From the NCBI GenBank assembly GCA_035606665.1, contig DATNEY010000026.1:124001-188000 (forward strand): a stretch of DNA of 64,000 nucleotides, read 5' to 3'. Under the pieces are notes generated by a model. The model was not told where the DNA came from. It saw only the letters and a list, made by a program, of their open reading frames with translations, and did not search any database. Positions 29,720 to 37,934 of this stretch are shown here, piece after piece. Within the stretch, counting starts at the first letter, position 1. The number at the start of each line of letters is the position of its first letter. This stretch comes from DASUGC01 sp035606665. Its GTDB lineage: Bacteria > Acidobacteriota > Vicinamibacteria > Vicinamibacterales > SCN-69-37. Both the position numbers and the translations under genes were made by a program.

Positions 29720-30256
29720 CTAGAGTCCGTCGCCGTCGGACAGCATGTCGCGAAGCCACCACTCCTGCTTTTCATGGATCTGAACGAGGCGCGAGCACAG
29801 GTCGACGGTTCCCGGATCGTCGTGTTCTTCAGCGATCTTGGCGCCGCGGCGGAATTCCTCGATCATGATCAGTGAGTTCTTCCGAGAGGCTTCGATCATC
29901 TCGTTCATCGACGCTCCCACACCCTCGCCGACGCTCGCCAGCTTCGCGAATTCCTGGAGCGACGCCGGCGGATCCGGACCGATCATGCGGACCCGTTCCG
30001 CGATGGGATCGATGCTTTCGAGGACCTCCGCGGCGAACTCATCGAAGAGCTTGTGCAGGTCCCGGAAGTGCGGTCCGAACGTCTGCCAATGACAGTGCTT
30101 GTGGTTCACATAGACCACGAAGCTGTTCGCGACCTGGCGCCGTAGCAGCTGCACGACCGGACTCTGTTCCCGATTCTCGCGCGTCAGGTCGCGAACGATC
30201 TTTGCGACTTCGCGTGGATTCGGCTTTTTCGGCGTCTTCGTCGTTCCCACAGCCAT
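29720..30256 (-). CDS. dps: Dps/ferritin-like DNA-protection protein
   Basis: A 178-residue member of the Dps family, which oxidises iron with peroxide, stores it and binds DNA. The ferroxidase signatures are visible: NHKHCHWQTFGPHFRDLHKLFDE (about 51-73; His and Asp/Glu ligands), then ESIDPIAERVRMIG. A Lys-rich N-terminal tail (TKTPKKPNP) may bind DNA. Start at ATG 30256 because AGGGGG lies 6 bases upstream; a longer frame adds 14 unlikely residues. C-terminal WWLRDML is typical. Single gene between unrelated neighbours. Confidence 0.88.
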   Translation of the reverse strand: MAVGTTKTPKKPNPREVAKIVRDLTRENREQSPVVQLLRRQVANSFVVYVNHKHCHWQTFGPHFRDLHKLFDEFAAEVLESIDPIAERVRMIGPDPPASLQEFAKLASVGEGVGASMNEMIEASRKNSLIMIEEFRRGAKIAEEHDDPGTVDLCSRLVQIHEKQEWWLRDMLSDGDGL

Positions 30257-30451
30257 ATCTGCCCCCTGGAGTGTTCGAAAGTGCAGGGCGCGTGCCACGG
30301 CGCGAGCCGGTTCCGGCTGCGGTGGAGCGGAGACGAGCGGTTATGCGCTGCCGAGAATGGGCAGGCGGCGAGCTACTTCGAGCGCTCTGCGGTCAGCATC
30401 ACACTCGCCGCGACGCTGATGGCAGCGAGCGCGGAGGGATCAGTCGAGTCT

Positions 30452-31756
30452 TCATTTGCCGGCTCCTGAGAGGTAGTCCACTGCGAGATTCGCGAGCGCA
30501 CGCACGCCCGTCGGTAGCGCCTTCTCGTCCACGATGAACAGCGGCGAGTGATTCGCCGGCGCCTTGCCAACCTGATCGGGCGGCGTGATTCCGAGGAAGA
30601 AGAACAGTCCCGGCGCCTGCTTCTGGAAGAACGTGAAGTCCTCGGCGCCCGTGATGAATTCAGAGACCTTGACCTTGCCGGGCGCGATCCGCTCGAGCGT
30701 CGGCAGCATCTTCGCCGTGAGCGCGGGATCGTTCGCGGTCACCGGCGGGCCCTTGCGGATGATCACGTCCACCTTCGCGCCCGCGCCCGAGGCGATGCCC
30801 TCCGCAATCCGCTTCACGCGCACGTGGATGTCCTCCTGCACCAGCGGATCAAAAGTCCTGATCGTGCCCACGAGGCGCGCTGTGTCCGGAATGATGTTGT
30901 TGCGAATGCCCGACTGGAACTGACCGACGGTCACGACGGCCGGCAGTGACGTGATGTCCACGCTGCGGCTGACGATCGTCTGAAGCGACGACACGATCTG
31001 CGCGCCGACGACGATGGGATCGACGCCCTTCCATGGCGAGGACCCGTGCGTCTGTTTGCCTGTGATCGTGATGTCGAAGCGGTCGGCTGCCGCCATGAAG
31101 GGGCCGCTGCGGTAGCTGATCGTGCCGGTCGGAACGTTCGCGAAGACGTGAAGCCCGAAGATCGCATCGACCTTCGGGTTCTGCATCACACCCTCGTTCA
31201 CCATCAGCTCGGCGCCTGCCGTGCCTTCCGCGGGCGGCGCGCCCTCCTCGGCGGGTTGAAACACGAACTTGACCGTGCCGGGCAGCCGGTCCTTCATCTG
31301 CGTCAGCACTTTGGCGACGGCGAGCAGCATCGCCACGTGCGTGTCGTGCCCGCAGGCGTGCATGACGCCGACTTTGTTGCCTTCGTACTCGCCGCTGGCC
31401 TTGCTGGCGAAGGGCAGTCCCGTCTCTTCGCGGACGGGGAGGCCATCCATATCCGCGCGAAGGGCGACGACCGGTCCAGGCCGGCCGCCCGTGAGGACCG
31501 CCACGACGCCGGTCTTCGCGATACCGGACTTCGGAGCGAGCCCGAAGCTCTTCAGCCGCTCGACGACGTACTTCGCAGTCTCGGTCTCGCGGTTCGACAG
31601 CTCGGGATTCTCGTGCAGGTGCCGCCGCCACTGAATCAACTCGGGTTCAACGGCGGCGACGAGCCGGTCGACATCGGCGGAGAGCGACTGCGGGGCAGCC
31701 AGCGTGGGCCCCGACAGCAGCAACGGCAGCGCAACGAACAGCACTCTGAGCTTCAT
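30452..31756 (-). CDS. Exported M20-family amidohydrolase
   Basis: A 434-residue zinc peptidase/amidohydrolase of the M20D (IAA-amino acid hydrolase, AbgB/HipO-like) group. A signal peptide (residues 1-20, cleavage about TLAAPQ) places it in the periplasm. Metal motifs: MHACGHDTHVAML (about 128-140), PAEEGAPP (catalytic Glu, about 166-173), and a C-terminal 'GAEDFTFFQ' (about 380). Hydrolyses an N-acyl or amide bond on an amino acid; the specific substrate is unknown. Two hairpin repeats lie just upstream of its start. Confidence 0.88.
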   Translation of the reverse strand: MKLRVLFVALPLLLSGPTLAAPQSLSADVDRLVAAVEPELIQWRRHLHENPELSNRETETAKYVVERLKSFGLAPKSGIAKTGVVAVLTGGRPGPVVALRADMDGLPVREETGLPFASKASGEYEGNKVGVMHACGHDTHVAMLLAVAKVLTQMKDRLPGTVKFVFQPAEEGAPPAEGTAGAELMVNEGVMQNPKVDAIFGLHVFANVPTGTISYRSGPFMAAADRFDITITGKQTHGSSPWKGVDPIVVGAQIVSSLQTIVSRSVDITSLPAVVTVGQFQSGIRNNIIPDTARLVGTIRTFDPLVQEDIHVRVKRIAEGIASGAGAKVDVIIRKGPPVTANDPALTAKMLPTLERIAPGKVKVSEFITGAEDFTFFQKQAPGLFFFLGITPPDQVGKAPANHSPLFIVDEKALPTGVRALANLAVDYLSGAGK

Positions 31757-31782
31757 GCCCAGAGTTTATGACGGTCTTTGGA

Positions 31783-31804
31783 CCCGGGGTCTGAAGACCC
31801 CGGG
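31783..31804. repeat. CCGGNNCT hairpin, 10-bp arm copy
   Basis: Perfect 10-bp arms CCCGGGGTCT/AGACCCCGGG with loop GA. Same geometry as other members (CT-NN-AG centre). It lies in the gap between the stress-protein gene and the amidohydrolase and could end the former's transcript. Confidence 0.75.
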
Positions 31805-31825
31805 CTCCTATGGCTGCTGTCGGAC

Positions 31826-31845
31826 GCCGGGTCTTTAGACCCGGC
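31826..31845. repeat. GCCGGNNCT hairpin (20-bp unit)
   Basis: Perfect 9-bp arms GCCGGGTCT/AGACCCGGC with loop TT, directly before the stop of the stress-protein gene on the minus strand. A half copy (GAGACCCGGC) overlaps that gene's end. Part of the window-wide family. Confidence 0.75.
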
Positions 31846-31863
31846 TGAATCGTCGAGACCCGG

Positions 31864-32418
31864 CTAGATCCTCGCCGTCGGACGGTCGGCGTTGGCGAAA
31901 TCGCCCTTCGGTTCGTCCGCGGACGAAATGAATTCGCCGCCCGACTGCGTGAGAACCTGCTTCGCCTTGTTGGCCCACTCTTTGTTGTCCGCGTGGACCG
32001 AGAGCAGGATTCCGCCCTTGCGGACCCGGCCTTCGTAACGCTTGGCTTCGTACTCGGGCAAGCCGTAGCCGATGAGTGCGCCGGTGATGCCACCGAGCGC
32101 CCCAGCCGCGCCTGCGCCCGCCAGCGCGGCCACAATCGGTCCCGCCGCGACGAGTGGTCCGATGCCCGGAATCGCGAGCGCTCCGATGCCGGCGAGCCAG
32201 CCGAGTGTCCCGCCGATGAGGGCGCCAGTGCCGGCGCCCGCGGTCGCGCCTTCCGGCGCTTTGGAGTGGAGCTCGTGCCCGAGGTCCTTCGATCCCTCGT
32301 TCTCCGGCCAGAGGACAGAGATGTCCGTTGCGCGGAAGCCCAGATTGCGAAGGGCGTCGACGGTTCGTTCCACCTGGTCCTTCGTCGCGTAGATTGCAAA
32401 CACAGAGGTATTCGCCAT
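31864..32418 (-). CDS. General-stress-type protein with glycine-zipper membrane segment
   Basis: A 184-residue protein. Residues 1-60 resemble the GSP17M-like domain (VFAIYATKDQVERTVDALRNLGF..DISVL). A long Gly/Ala-rich glycine-zipper region (about 62-120: GAGTGALIGGTLGWLAGIGAL...GALGGITGALIGYGLPEYEA) follows, then a soluble C-terminus. This layout occurs in bacterial stress-induced membrane-associated proteins. Ribosome site GGGAGAA precedes ATG 32418. Function not known beyond association with stress. Confidence 0.75.
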   Translation of the reverse strand: MANTSVFAIYATKDQVERTVDALRNLGFRATDISVLWPENEGSKDLGHELHSKAPEGATAGAGTGALIGGTLGWLAGIGALAIPGIGPLVAAGPIVAALAGAGAAGALGGITGALIGYGLPEYEAKRYEGRVRKGGILLSVHADNKEWANKAKQVLTQSGGEFISSADEPKGDFANADRPTARI

Positions 32419-32529
32419 GGATAGTTCTCCCGTTGGGTACGGGTAGCAAGACCCCGGCCACGCGGGCGCATGGCCGCACGTGATGCCGAGGGCGGCGAGC
32501 TACAGGATGTGTGGAATCGGAGAGCGATC

Positions 32530-34038
32530 CTAGGCGGTCATTTCGACCAGACTCGGCGTTTGCGCGGCTGCCTGTCTGGCGGACGTTCCAGGCGTTTCCA
32601 CCGGTACATCGACCGGGATCCTGACCGTGAACTGCGCGCCGTGTCCTTCGGCGCTCACGACGCTGATCTCGCCGTGCATCAACTGGCAGAAGCGCGACAC
32701 CAGGAAGAGTCCGAGGCCCGTGCCGCCGTACTTCCTGCTGATCGACGAGTCAGCCTGCGCGAACGGCCGGAACAGGCGCGATTGCTGCTGTTCGCTGAGG
32801 CCGATACCGGTGTCGGTCACTGAAAACTCGATGAATTCAGCCCTGTTGACATTCCGGCGGCTCACGTGGAGTGAGATGTTGCCGTTGCTCGTGAACTTCG
32901 CGGCGTTGCTCAGCAGGTTGAACAGGATCTGGCGTGTCTTGGTGAGGTCGGCGTGCATGTCCCCGACGCCGTCATCGACCAGCACTTCGAGAGCGTTTCC
33001 GTTCTGACGCACCACGGCCGTCATCGTGCTCACCAGCTCGTCGACCATCGCCCGGACCTCGAATCGCTCGAGATGGACATCCATCTTTCCGGCCTGGATT
33101 TTCGACAGGTCAAGAATGCCGTTTATGAGACCGAGGAGGTGCTTGCTCGCGACCTGTACCTTTCCAAGATCGGCGGCGTCCGCTTCGCGCCCGTCCGTGA
33201 CGGCGTTCTCCTGGAGCATTTCGCTGTAGAGCGTGATGGCGTTCAGTGGCGTTCGAAGTTCGTGGCTCATGTTCGCCACGAATTCGCTCTGCGCGCGCGT
33301 GGCGGCCTCGACCTGCTGCTGGCTCAGCCGCAGACGGGCCACCAGGTCCGCCTGCTCGATGGCCTGCCGCGCCTGTTCCTTGTTGACGCGCTCGATCGCC
33401 GCCGTCCGGCTGGCGATTTGCCGCAGCTCCGCGGTGCCGCGGAGGCACGACATCACGAGCACGACGTCTTCGAACACCACCCACGCGGCGTGCTCGAGGA
33501 AGCGCCACTCGCTCGCGACGAGCACGCCGTACACCGACTGCGGCCAGAACAGGCCGCGCAGCATGTGGTCCAGCGCCACGACGACCGTGGCAGGGATCAG
33601 GACGCCCCAATCGCGATAGAACGCCAGGAACGCCAGCGATCCGAAGACATGGAAGTGGGTTTCGATTCGCCCGCCAGTCAGATGGATGAGGAGTGCGCTC
33701 ATCATCATCTGTGCCATTGCGATGATGTATCGCGTCGACGTCTTTCCCGGGCGCGTGAATGCAAGCACGGCCGGGAAGATGCTGATCGCACCCCCGAGGA
33801 GCACCGCGGCCCAGACGTGGAGGTGGACCTCGCTCGTCGAGCCGACCCAGGTTCTCGGAGCGACCACAAGCGAGAACACGATGCCGGCAAGCCACTGAAT
33901 CCACATCAGATGGCCAAACACCCGGTCCGTCCGCCGGTAAATCTCCTGCTGGTGGGCGAGGAACAGCGCTTCGGCTGCGGGATCCTGTTCGGCGGGGATC
34001 GCGGAGCTCGAATCCATGTTCATTGACTTAGTCGCCAT
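32530..34038 (-). CDS. Membrane sensor histidine kinase
   Basis: A 502-residue kinase. The N-terminal membrane sensor has about six helices in residues 30-210, containing the His-rich motif GGRIETHFHVFGSLAFLAFYRDW (about 115-137) and LDHMLRGLFWPQSVYG. This conserved unit is found in several bacterial sensors and its ligand is unknown to me. A coiled coil follows, then HisKA with MSHELRTPLNAI (His about 258), then HATPase_c with DTGIGLSEQ, FAQADSS and GGTGLGLFLV. Start ATG 34038 has GAGGGAG upstream and overlaps the preceding gene by 11 bases. Last gene of a four-gene signalling operon; the single-domain receiver there is its likely partner. Confidence 0.9.
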   Translation of the reverse strand: MATKSMNMDSSSAIPAEQDPAAEALFLAHQQEIYRRTDRVFGHLMWIQWLAGIVFSLVVAPRTWVGSTSEVHLHVWAAVLLGGAISIFPAVLAFTRPGKTSTRYIIAMAQMMMSALLIHLTGGRIETHFHVFGSLAFLAFYRDWGVLIPATVVVALDHMLRGLFWPQSVYGVLVASEWRFLEHAAWVVFEDVVLVMSCLRGTAELRQIASRTAAIERVNKEQARQAIEQADLVARLRLSQQQVEAATRAQSEFVANMSHELRTPLNAITLYSEMLQENAVTDGREADAADLGKVQVASKHLLGLINGILDLSKIQAGKMDVHLERFEVRAMVDELVSTMTAVVRQNGNALEVLVDDGVGDMHADLTKTRQILFNLLSNAAKFTSNGNISLHVSRRNVNRAEFIEFSVTDTGIGLSEQQQSRLFRPFAQADSSISRKYGGTGLGLFLVSRFCQLMHGEISVVSAEGHGAQFTVRIPVDVPVETPGTSARQAAAQTPSLVEMTA

Positions 34039-34663
34039 GTGCGTGGGCTCCCTCGGGTTCGGGCGCATCGGCAGGCCCGAACAACGGGCAACCGAACACC
34101 GGTGTTGAGTTTGTCGGAGGCGGTTCGCCGTTCAGGAGCGCCAGCAGCGTGGCGCGGCCGACGTTGTTTCCCGGTTTCCCGCGCGAACCCGTCGCGCCGC
34201 CACTGAACAACAGGCGGCCACCCACGTCGTACAACAGCGTCTGTCCAGACGTCTCGACGCCGAACCGTCTTGCTTCAATTCCCTCGTCGTCTCGGACGAC
34301 CGTCACGCCGGGAATCCCGGACGCGATCCGCCAGAGCTCCGACTGCTCCCACGCGGGGCCGACCCGGCCTGGCTTGATGAAGACGACGAGCACGCGCGGC
34401 TTCCGTTGGGCTTGGGCGAGCAGCTCGGCCAGCTCGCCGAGACTCGCCCGCGTGCAGTCGCAGCGGGGATGCGCAAGCATCACGAGCGTTGGGGCTTCGT
34501 TGGTCCGGGAAAGCCGGCTTCCGGCGGGCCACTGCAGCGGTGCGTGCGCAGGATTTCCGGGCCGGTTGTCGTAGTCCATCAAGGCCGCGAGGCCAACCGC
34601 AACGACTCCGAGCCAGAGCACGCCGGCTGCGGCCACCGCGCCAACGATCCTTGTCCGCTTCAT
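34028..34663 (-). CDS. RedB-like membrane-anchored thiol-fold protein
   Basis: A 211-residue protein with an N-terminal membrane segment (residues 7-30) and a thioredoxin-like domain. Its start resembles RedB-type proteins: 'LVMLAHPRCDCTRASLGELAELL' (about 60-82). The would-be redox centre is CDC (CxC) instead of CxxC. A second Cys motif, FGCPLFG, is near the C-terminus, and the protein ends in an acidic/His tail (EGAHAHGD). Likely faces the periplasm. It is translated in overlap with both the GGDEF/EAL gene and the kinase gene, suggesting a redox input to that signalling pathway; this is inference. Confidence 0.7.
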   Translation of the reverse strand: MKRTRIVGAVAAAGVLWLGVVAVGLAALMDYDNRPGNPAHAPLQWPAGSRLSRTNEAPTLVMLAHPRCDCTRASLGELAELLAQAQRKPRVLVVFIKPGRVGPAWEQSELWRIASGIPGVTVVRDDEGIEARRFGVETSGQTLLYDVGGRLLFSGGATGSRGKPGNNVGRATLLALLNGEPPPTNSTPVFGCPLFGPADAPEPEGAHAHGD

Positions 34664-36363
34664 GGCTGGCGCAGCAGCTTTGGAAGTCCCGAGGCGAGCA
34701 TCTTGGTCGCATCCGCCGCAGTCAGCGGTCTCTGGAAGTAGTAACCCTGCCCAAATTCACAGGCGAGGTCCTGAAGACGGCTGACCTGGTCGGCGGTCTC
34801 GACGCCCTCGGCTGTCACGTTCATGTCGAGTCCGGCCGCCATCGAGACGATCGCACGGATGATTTCCGTGTTGCCGGTCTCCTTCATTCCGCTGACGAAC
34901 GTCCGGTCGATCTTGATGGTCTGGAACGGGAAGCGCTGCAGGTAGCTCAGCGCGGAGTAACCCATGCCGAAGTCATCGAGACCGAGCTGGACGCCGAGAT
35001 TGCGCAGCTTGTGCAGAATCTCGCTGACCGCATCGGAGTTCTCGAGGACGACGCCCTCGGTGATTTCCAGCTTGACCCGCTCGGCCGGGCAGCCGGTTTC
35101 CGCGAGGATGCGTGCCACGTCCTGGAGGAGATCCGGGTGCATGCACTGCCGCGCAGACAGATTCACGTTCACCACGAGATCGGCGGATTCCGGACACTCC
35201 CGTTCCCACTTCTTGATCTGGAGGCACGCCTCGCGCAGCACCCAGCTGCCGATCGGCACGATCAGGCCGGTGTCCTCGGCGATGGGAATGAAGTCCGCCG
35301 GCGAGACGAGACCGCGCGTGGGGTGGCGCCAGCGGATCAACGCCTCGAATCCGGTCACTTTCTCCGCCGCGAGTGAAACGATTGGCTGGTAGAACACCTC
35401 GAATTCCGAGTGCGCGATGGCGCGGCGCAGATCGGTCTCGAGCTCGAGCCGCTCCTCGGCGGCAGCGAGCATCGACGTGTCGAACACCTCGCATCTGGCC
35501 TTGCCGAGCTTCTTGGCGCGATACATCGCGGTGTCGGCGTCGCGAATCATGTCGTCGGCCCGCTGATAGCGATCGGCGCTCATGACGACGCCGATGCTCA
35601 GAGAGGTGACGATCTCTCGGCCGTGCACCTGGAACGGCGCGGCCGCTGCCGCGCGCAGGCGCTCGGCGACGGCGCTGGCCGCCACGACATCGGCGATCCC
35701 GTGGAGCAGGACGGTGAACTCGTCTCCGCCAATCCGTGCCAGCGTCGGCTCTCCCTCGAGCCGTGCGAGGCAATCCGTCGCGCGAAGTGCGTGCTGCAGG
35801 CGGGTCGCGAGCGCTGACAGGAGCTCGTCACCGGCCGCGTGTCCCAGGCTGTCATTGATGACCTTGAAGCGATCGACGTCCATGAAGAGGACGGCGAACG
35901 GCTGTCGGGGATCCGCCTTCAGGAGGTTGTTGATGCGCTCGCTGAAGAGCAGACGGTTCGGCAGGCCCGTCAGCGGGTCGGCACGACGGGCGGTCACCTG
36001 GGCCCGGATGCGCGCGAGCGCCACCGCGTAGTCGATCGGCTTGGTCACGTAATCGTTGGCCCCGAGGTCCAGCGCTTCGACCATGTCGTCGCTGCCGTCC
36101 TTGGCCGTGACCATGATGACGGGTAGATCGGACACGGATCGTGATTGCCGGAGCGACCGCAGTGTGTCGAGACCACTCATGCCGGGCATCATCACGTCGA
36201 GCAGCACGGCATCAATGCGATGCGAGTTGATCATGCCCAGCGCGTCCGCGCCGCTCTCGGCTGTCAGGACGTTGTATCCGGTACGGGTCAGGCGCCGCGA
36301 TAGCGCATCGCGATTCATCGCGTCATCGTCGACGAGGAGCAGCGTCGCGTGTGGTTGGCTCAT
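34660..36363 (-). CDS. Response regulator with GGDEF and EAL domains
   Basis: A 567-residue cyclic-di-GMP enzyme. Receiver domain 1-125 (DDDAMN; phospho-Asp in VLLDVMMPGMSG; T in MVTAKD; K in YVTKP). GGDEF domain 130-300 with an intact GGDEF (about residue 212). EAL domain 310-567 with EALIRWRHP, NLSARQ, EITEG, LDDFGMGYSAL, KIDRTFV and EGVET all kept, so both synthesis and hydrolysis look possible. A roughly 10-residue insertion sits just before GGDEF. Start ATG 36363 (MSQPHATLL); a longer frame lacks homology. It lies 10 bases after the single receiver gene and overlaps the RedB-like gene by 4. Confidence 0.92.
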   Translation of the reverse strand: MSQPHATLLLVDDDAMNRDALSRRLTRTGYNVLTAESGADALGMINSHRIDAVLLDVMMPGMSGLDTLRSLRQSRSVSDLPVIMVTAKDGSDDMVEALDLGANDYVTKPIDYAVALARIRAQVTARRADPLTGLPNRLLFSERINNLLKADPRQPFAVLFMDVDRFKVINDSLGHAAGDELLSALATRLQHALRATDCLARLEGEPTLARIGGDEFTVLLHGIADVVAASAVAERLRAAAAAPFQVHGREIVTSLSIGVVMSADRYQRADDMIRDADTAMYRAKKLGKARCEVFDTSMLAAAEERLELETDLRRAIAHSEFEVFYQPIVSLAAEKVTGFEALIRWRHPTRGLVSPADFIPIAEDTGLIVPIGSWVLREACLQIKKWERECPESADLVVNVNLSARQCMHPDLLQDVARILAETGCPAERVKLEITEGVVLENSDAVSEILHKLRNLGVQLGLDDFGMGYSALSYLQRFPFQTIKIDRTFVSGMKETGNTEIIRAIVSMAAGLDMNVTAEGVETADQVSRLQDLACEFGQGYYFQRPLTAADATKMLASGLPKLLRQP

Positions 36364-36373
36364 GACTGAACTC

Positions 36374-36745
36374 TTAAGCGGCGACCCGAAGGAGACGTTC
36401 CATCTTGGCCAGGAGCCCGGTGAAATCGATGGGCTTGGTGTCGAACTCGTCGCAACCGGCTTCGAGCGCGCGCTCGCGCTCACCGCGCATGGCGTGAGCC
36501 GTCAGCGCGATGATCGGGATCTGCCGGGTCGTGGGACTGGCCTTGAGCCGCCGGGCACACTCCCAGCCGTCGATCTCGGGCATCCCCAGATCCATCAGGA
36601 TCAGATCGGGACGTTCTGTTTCCGCGAAACGGAGGCCTTCGCGGCCGTGCGTTGCGATCAGGACGTGGAAATTTCGCGCCGAAAGGCGCCGCGACAGGAC
36701 GTCGCGGTTCAGTTCGTTGTCTTCGACGATCAGTATTCTCTTCAT
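36374..36745 (-). CDS. Single-domain response regulator
   Basis: A 123-residue stand-alone receiver of the DivK/CheY type. It has acidic pocket EDN (about 8-10), phospho-Asp in LILMDLGMPEIDGWE (about 52), Thr in IIALTAHAM and Lys in FDTKPID. First gene of the operon with the GGDEF/EAL regulator, RedB-like protein and histidine kinase, and likely a phosphotransfer partner of that kinase. No output domain. Confidence 0.92.
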   Translation of the reverse strand: MKRILIVEDNELNRDVLSRRLSARNFHVLIATHGREGLRFAETERPDLILMDLGMPEIDGWECARRLKASPTTRQIPIIALTAHAMRGERERALEAGCDEFDTKPIDFTGLLAKMERLLRVAA

Positions 36746-36958
36746 ATCGTTACGACGGCCTTCCCGACGACGGAATGAGTTCCGCCGAATCCGCTGGCAA
36801 TGGCAAAGAACGTACCCGCTTGTTCCCGGGGCTCACGCCGTTTTCAGTGGGCCAGTGATGACGGACTTGTCTGCGGGTAACGAAATCTGCACTGCGAATC
36901 GCGCCGCATGAGGTAGAGTTCTTCGTCTGTTTCTGTCTTCTCCCCCAGGAGTCGATCT

Positions 36959-37933
36959 ATGAAGCCATACGCATTCGTTTTCGCCGGGTTGTTGTCGCTC
37001 TCGTCGGCGTTTCACGCGCAGTCGACGGGCCAGGCGCAGGGCGCCGCCGGGCAGCAGGCCGGTCGGCAGGCGGGCGCGGCGCAGCAGCCACAGCAGGGCA
37101 CAGGCGGACGTCAGGCCGGACCCCCGAGCATGGGCGGCGGCCAGTGCGCCAACAATCCGTACAACTGCCCGGACACACCGAATCCGCTTCCAAAGGTCGA
37201 TACGGTGTGGCTCGAGGAGATGACCTGGATGGACGTTCGCGACGCGATGAAGGCCGGCAAGACGACGGTCATCATTTCAACGGGCGGGATGGAGCCGAAC
37301 GGGCCCTGGCTCGCGCTGGGCAAGCACAACTACGTGCTGCGCGCGAACTGCGACGCGATCGCGAGGAAGCTTGGCGACGCCGTGTGCGCGCCCATCGTGC
37401 CGTTCGTGCCTGAAGGCCGCCACGAACCGCCGACAAGCCATATGACGACGCCGGGCACCATCAGCCTCACCGAGGAAACGTTCGCCGCGCTGCTCTCGGA
37501 CATCGTGTTGAGCTACAAGGTGCACGGCTTCAAGAACATCATCATGATCGGCGATAGCGGCGGGAATCCCCGCGGCATGACCGCCGTGGCCACCAAGTAC
37601 ACGGAGCTCTGGAAGGGCGAGCCGCTCGTCGCCCACGTGCCCGAGCACTACACCTACAACGTGGTCGCGAAGGAAATGGCGTCGCGCGGCCTGATCAAGG
37701 AAGGAACCGGCGACGGTCTGCACGACGACCCGATCATCACGCTCAACATGTACATGGCCGATCCCAAGTCCGTCCGCTTCGCCGAGCGTGTCAAAGCCGG
37801 CAAGGCCAGCATCAACGGCGTCTCCATCGCCGACGCGAAACAGAACCAGGTCATGGGCAAGGCCATCGTGGACTTCCGTGCGACGTACACGGCGGACGCG
37901 ATCAAGAAAGTCATTGCGAACAAGGGCAAATAG
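36959..37933 (+). CDS. Exported creatininase-like protein with altered metal site
   Basis: A 324-residue protein. Signal peptide 1-20, then a Gln/Gly-rich segment (about 20-65) and a two-Cys stretch (GQCANNPYNCPD). A creatininase-family core follows: TGGMEPNGPWLALGKHN (about 107-123), PFVPEGRHEPPTSHMTTPGTISL, and IIMIGDSGGNPRGM. In canonical members these positions read E.HG...LG.D and NGHGGN. Here the first His is Asn and the second is Ser, so normal binuclear metal binding is doubtful. Ribosome site AGGAG before ATG 36959. A Tat-exported FkbM-like protein follows after one base. Substrate unknown. Confidence 0.75.
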   Translation: MKPYAFVFAGLLSLSSAFHAQSTGQAQGAAGQQAGRQAGAAQQPQQGTGGRQAGPPSMGGGQCANNPYNCPDTPNPLPKVDTVWLEEMTWMDVRDAMKAGKTTVIISTGGMEPNGPWLALGKHNYVLRANCDAIARKLGDAVCAPIVPFVPEGRHEPPTSHMTTPGTISLTEETFAALLSDIVLSYKVHGFKNIIMIGDSGGNPRGMTAVATKYTELWKGEPLVAHVPEHYTYNVVAKEMASRGLIKEGTGDGLHDDPIITLNMYMADPKSVRFAERVKAGKASINGVSIADAKQNQVMGKAIVDFRATYTADAIKKVIANKGK

Positions 37934-37934
37934 C

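Noticed and set aside
30281..30469. 62-codon open frame between dps and the amidohydrolase
   Set aside because: No ribosome site, no motif, overlaps the amidohydrolase end, and sits in an antisense frame of a short gap.
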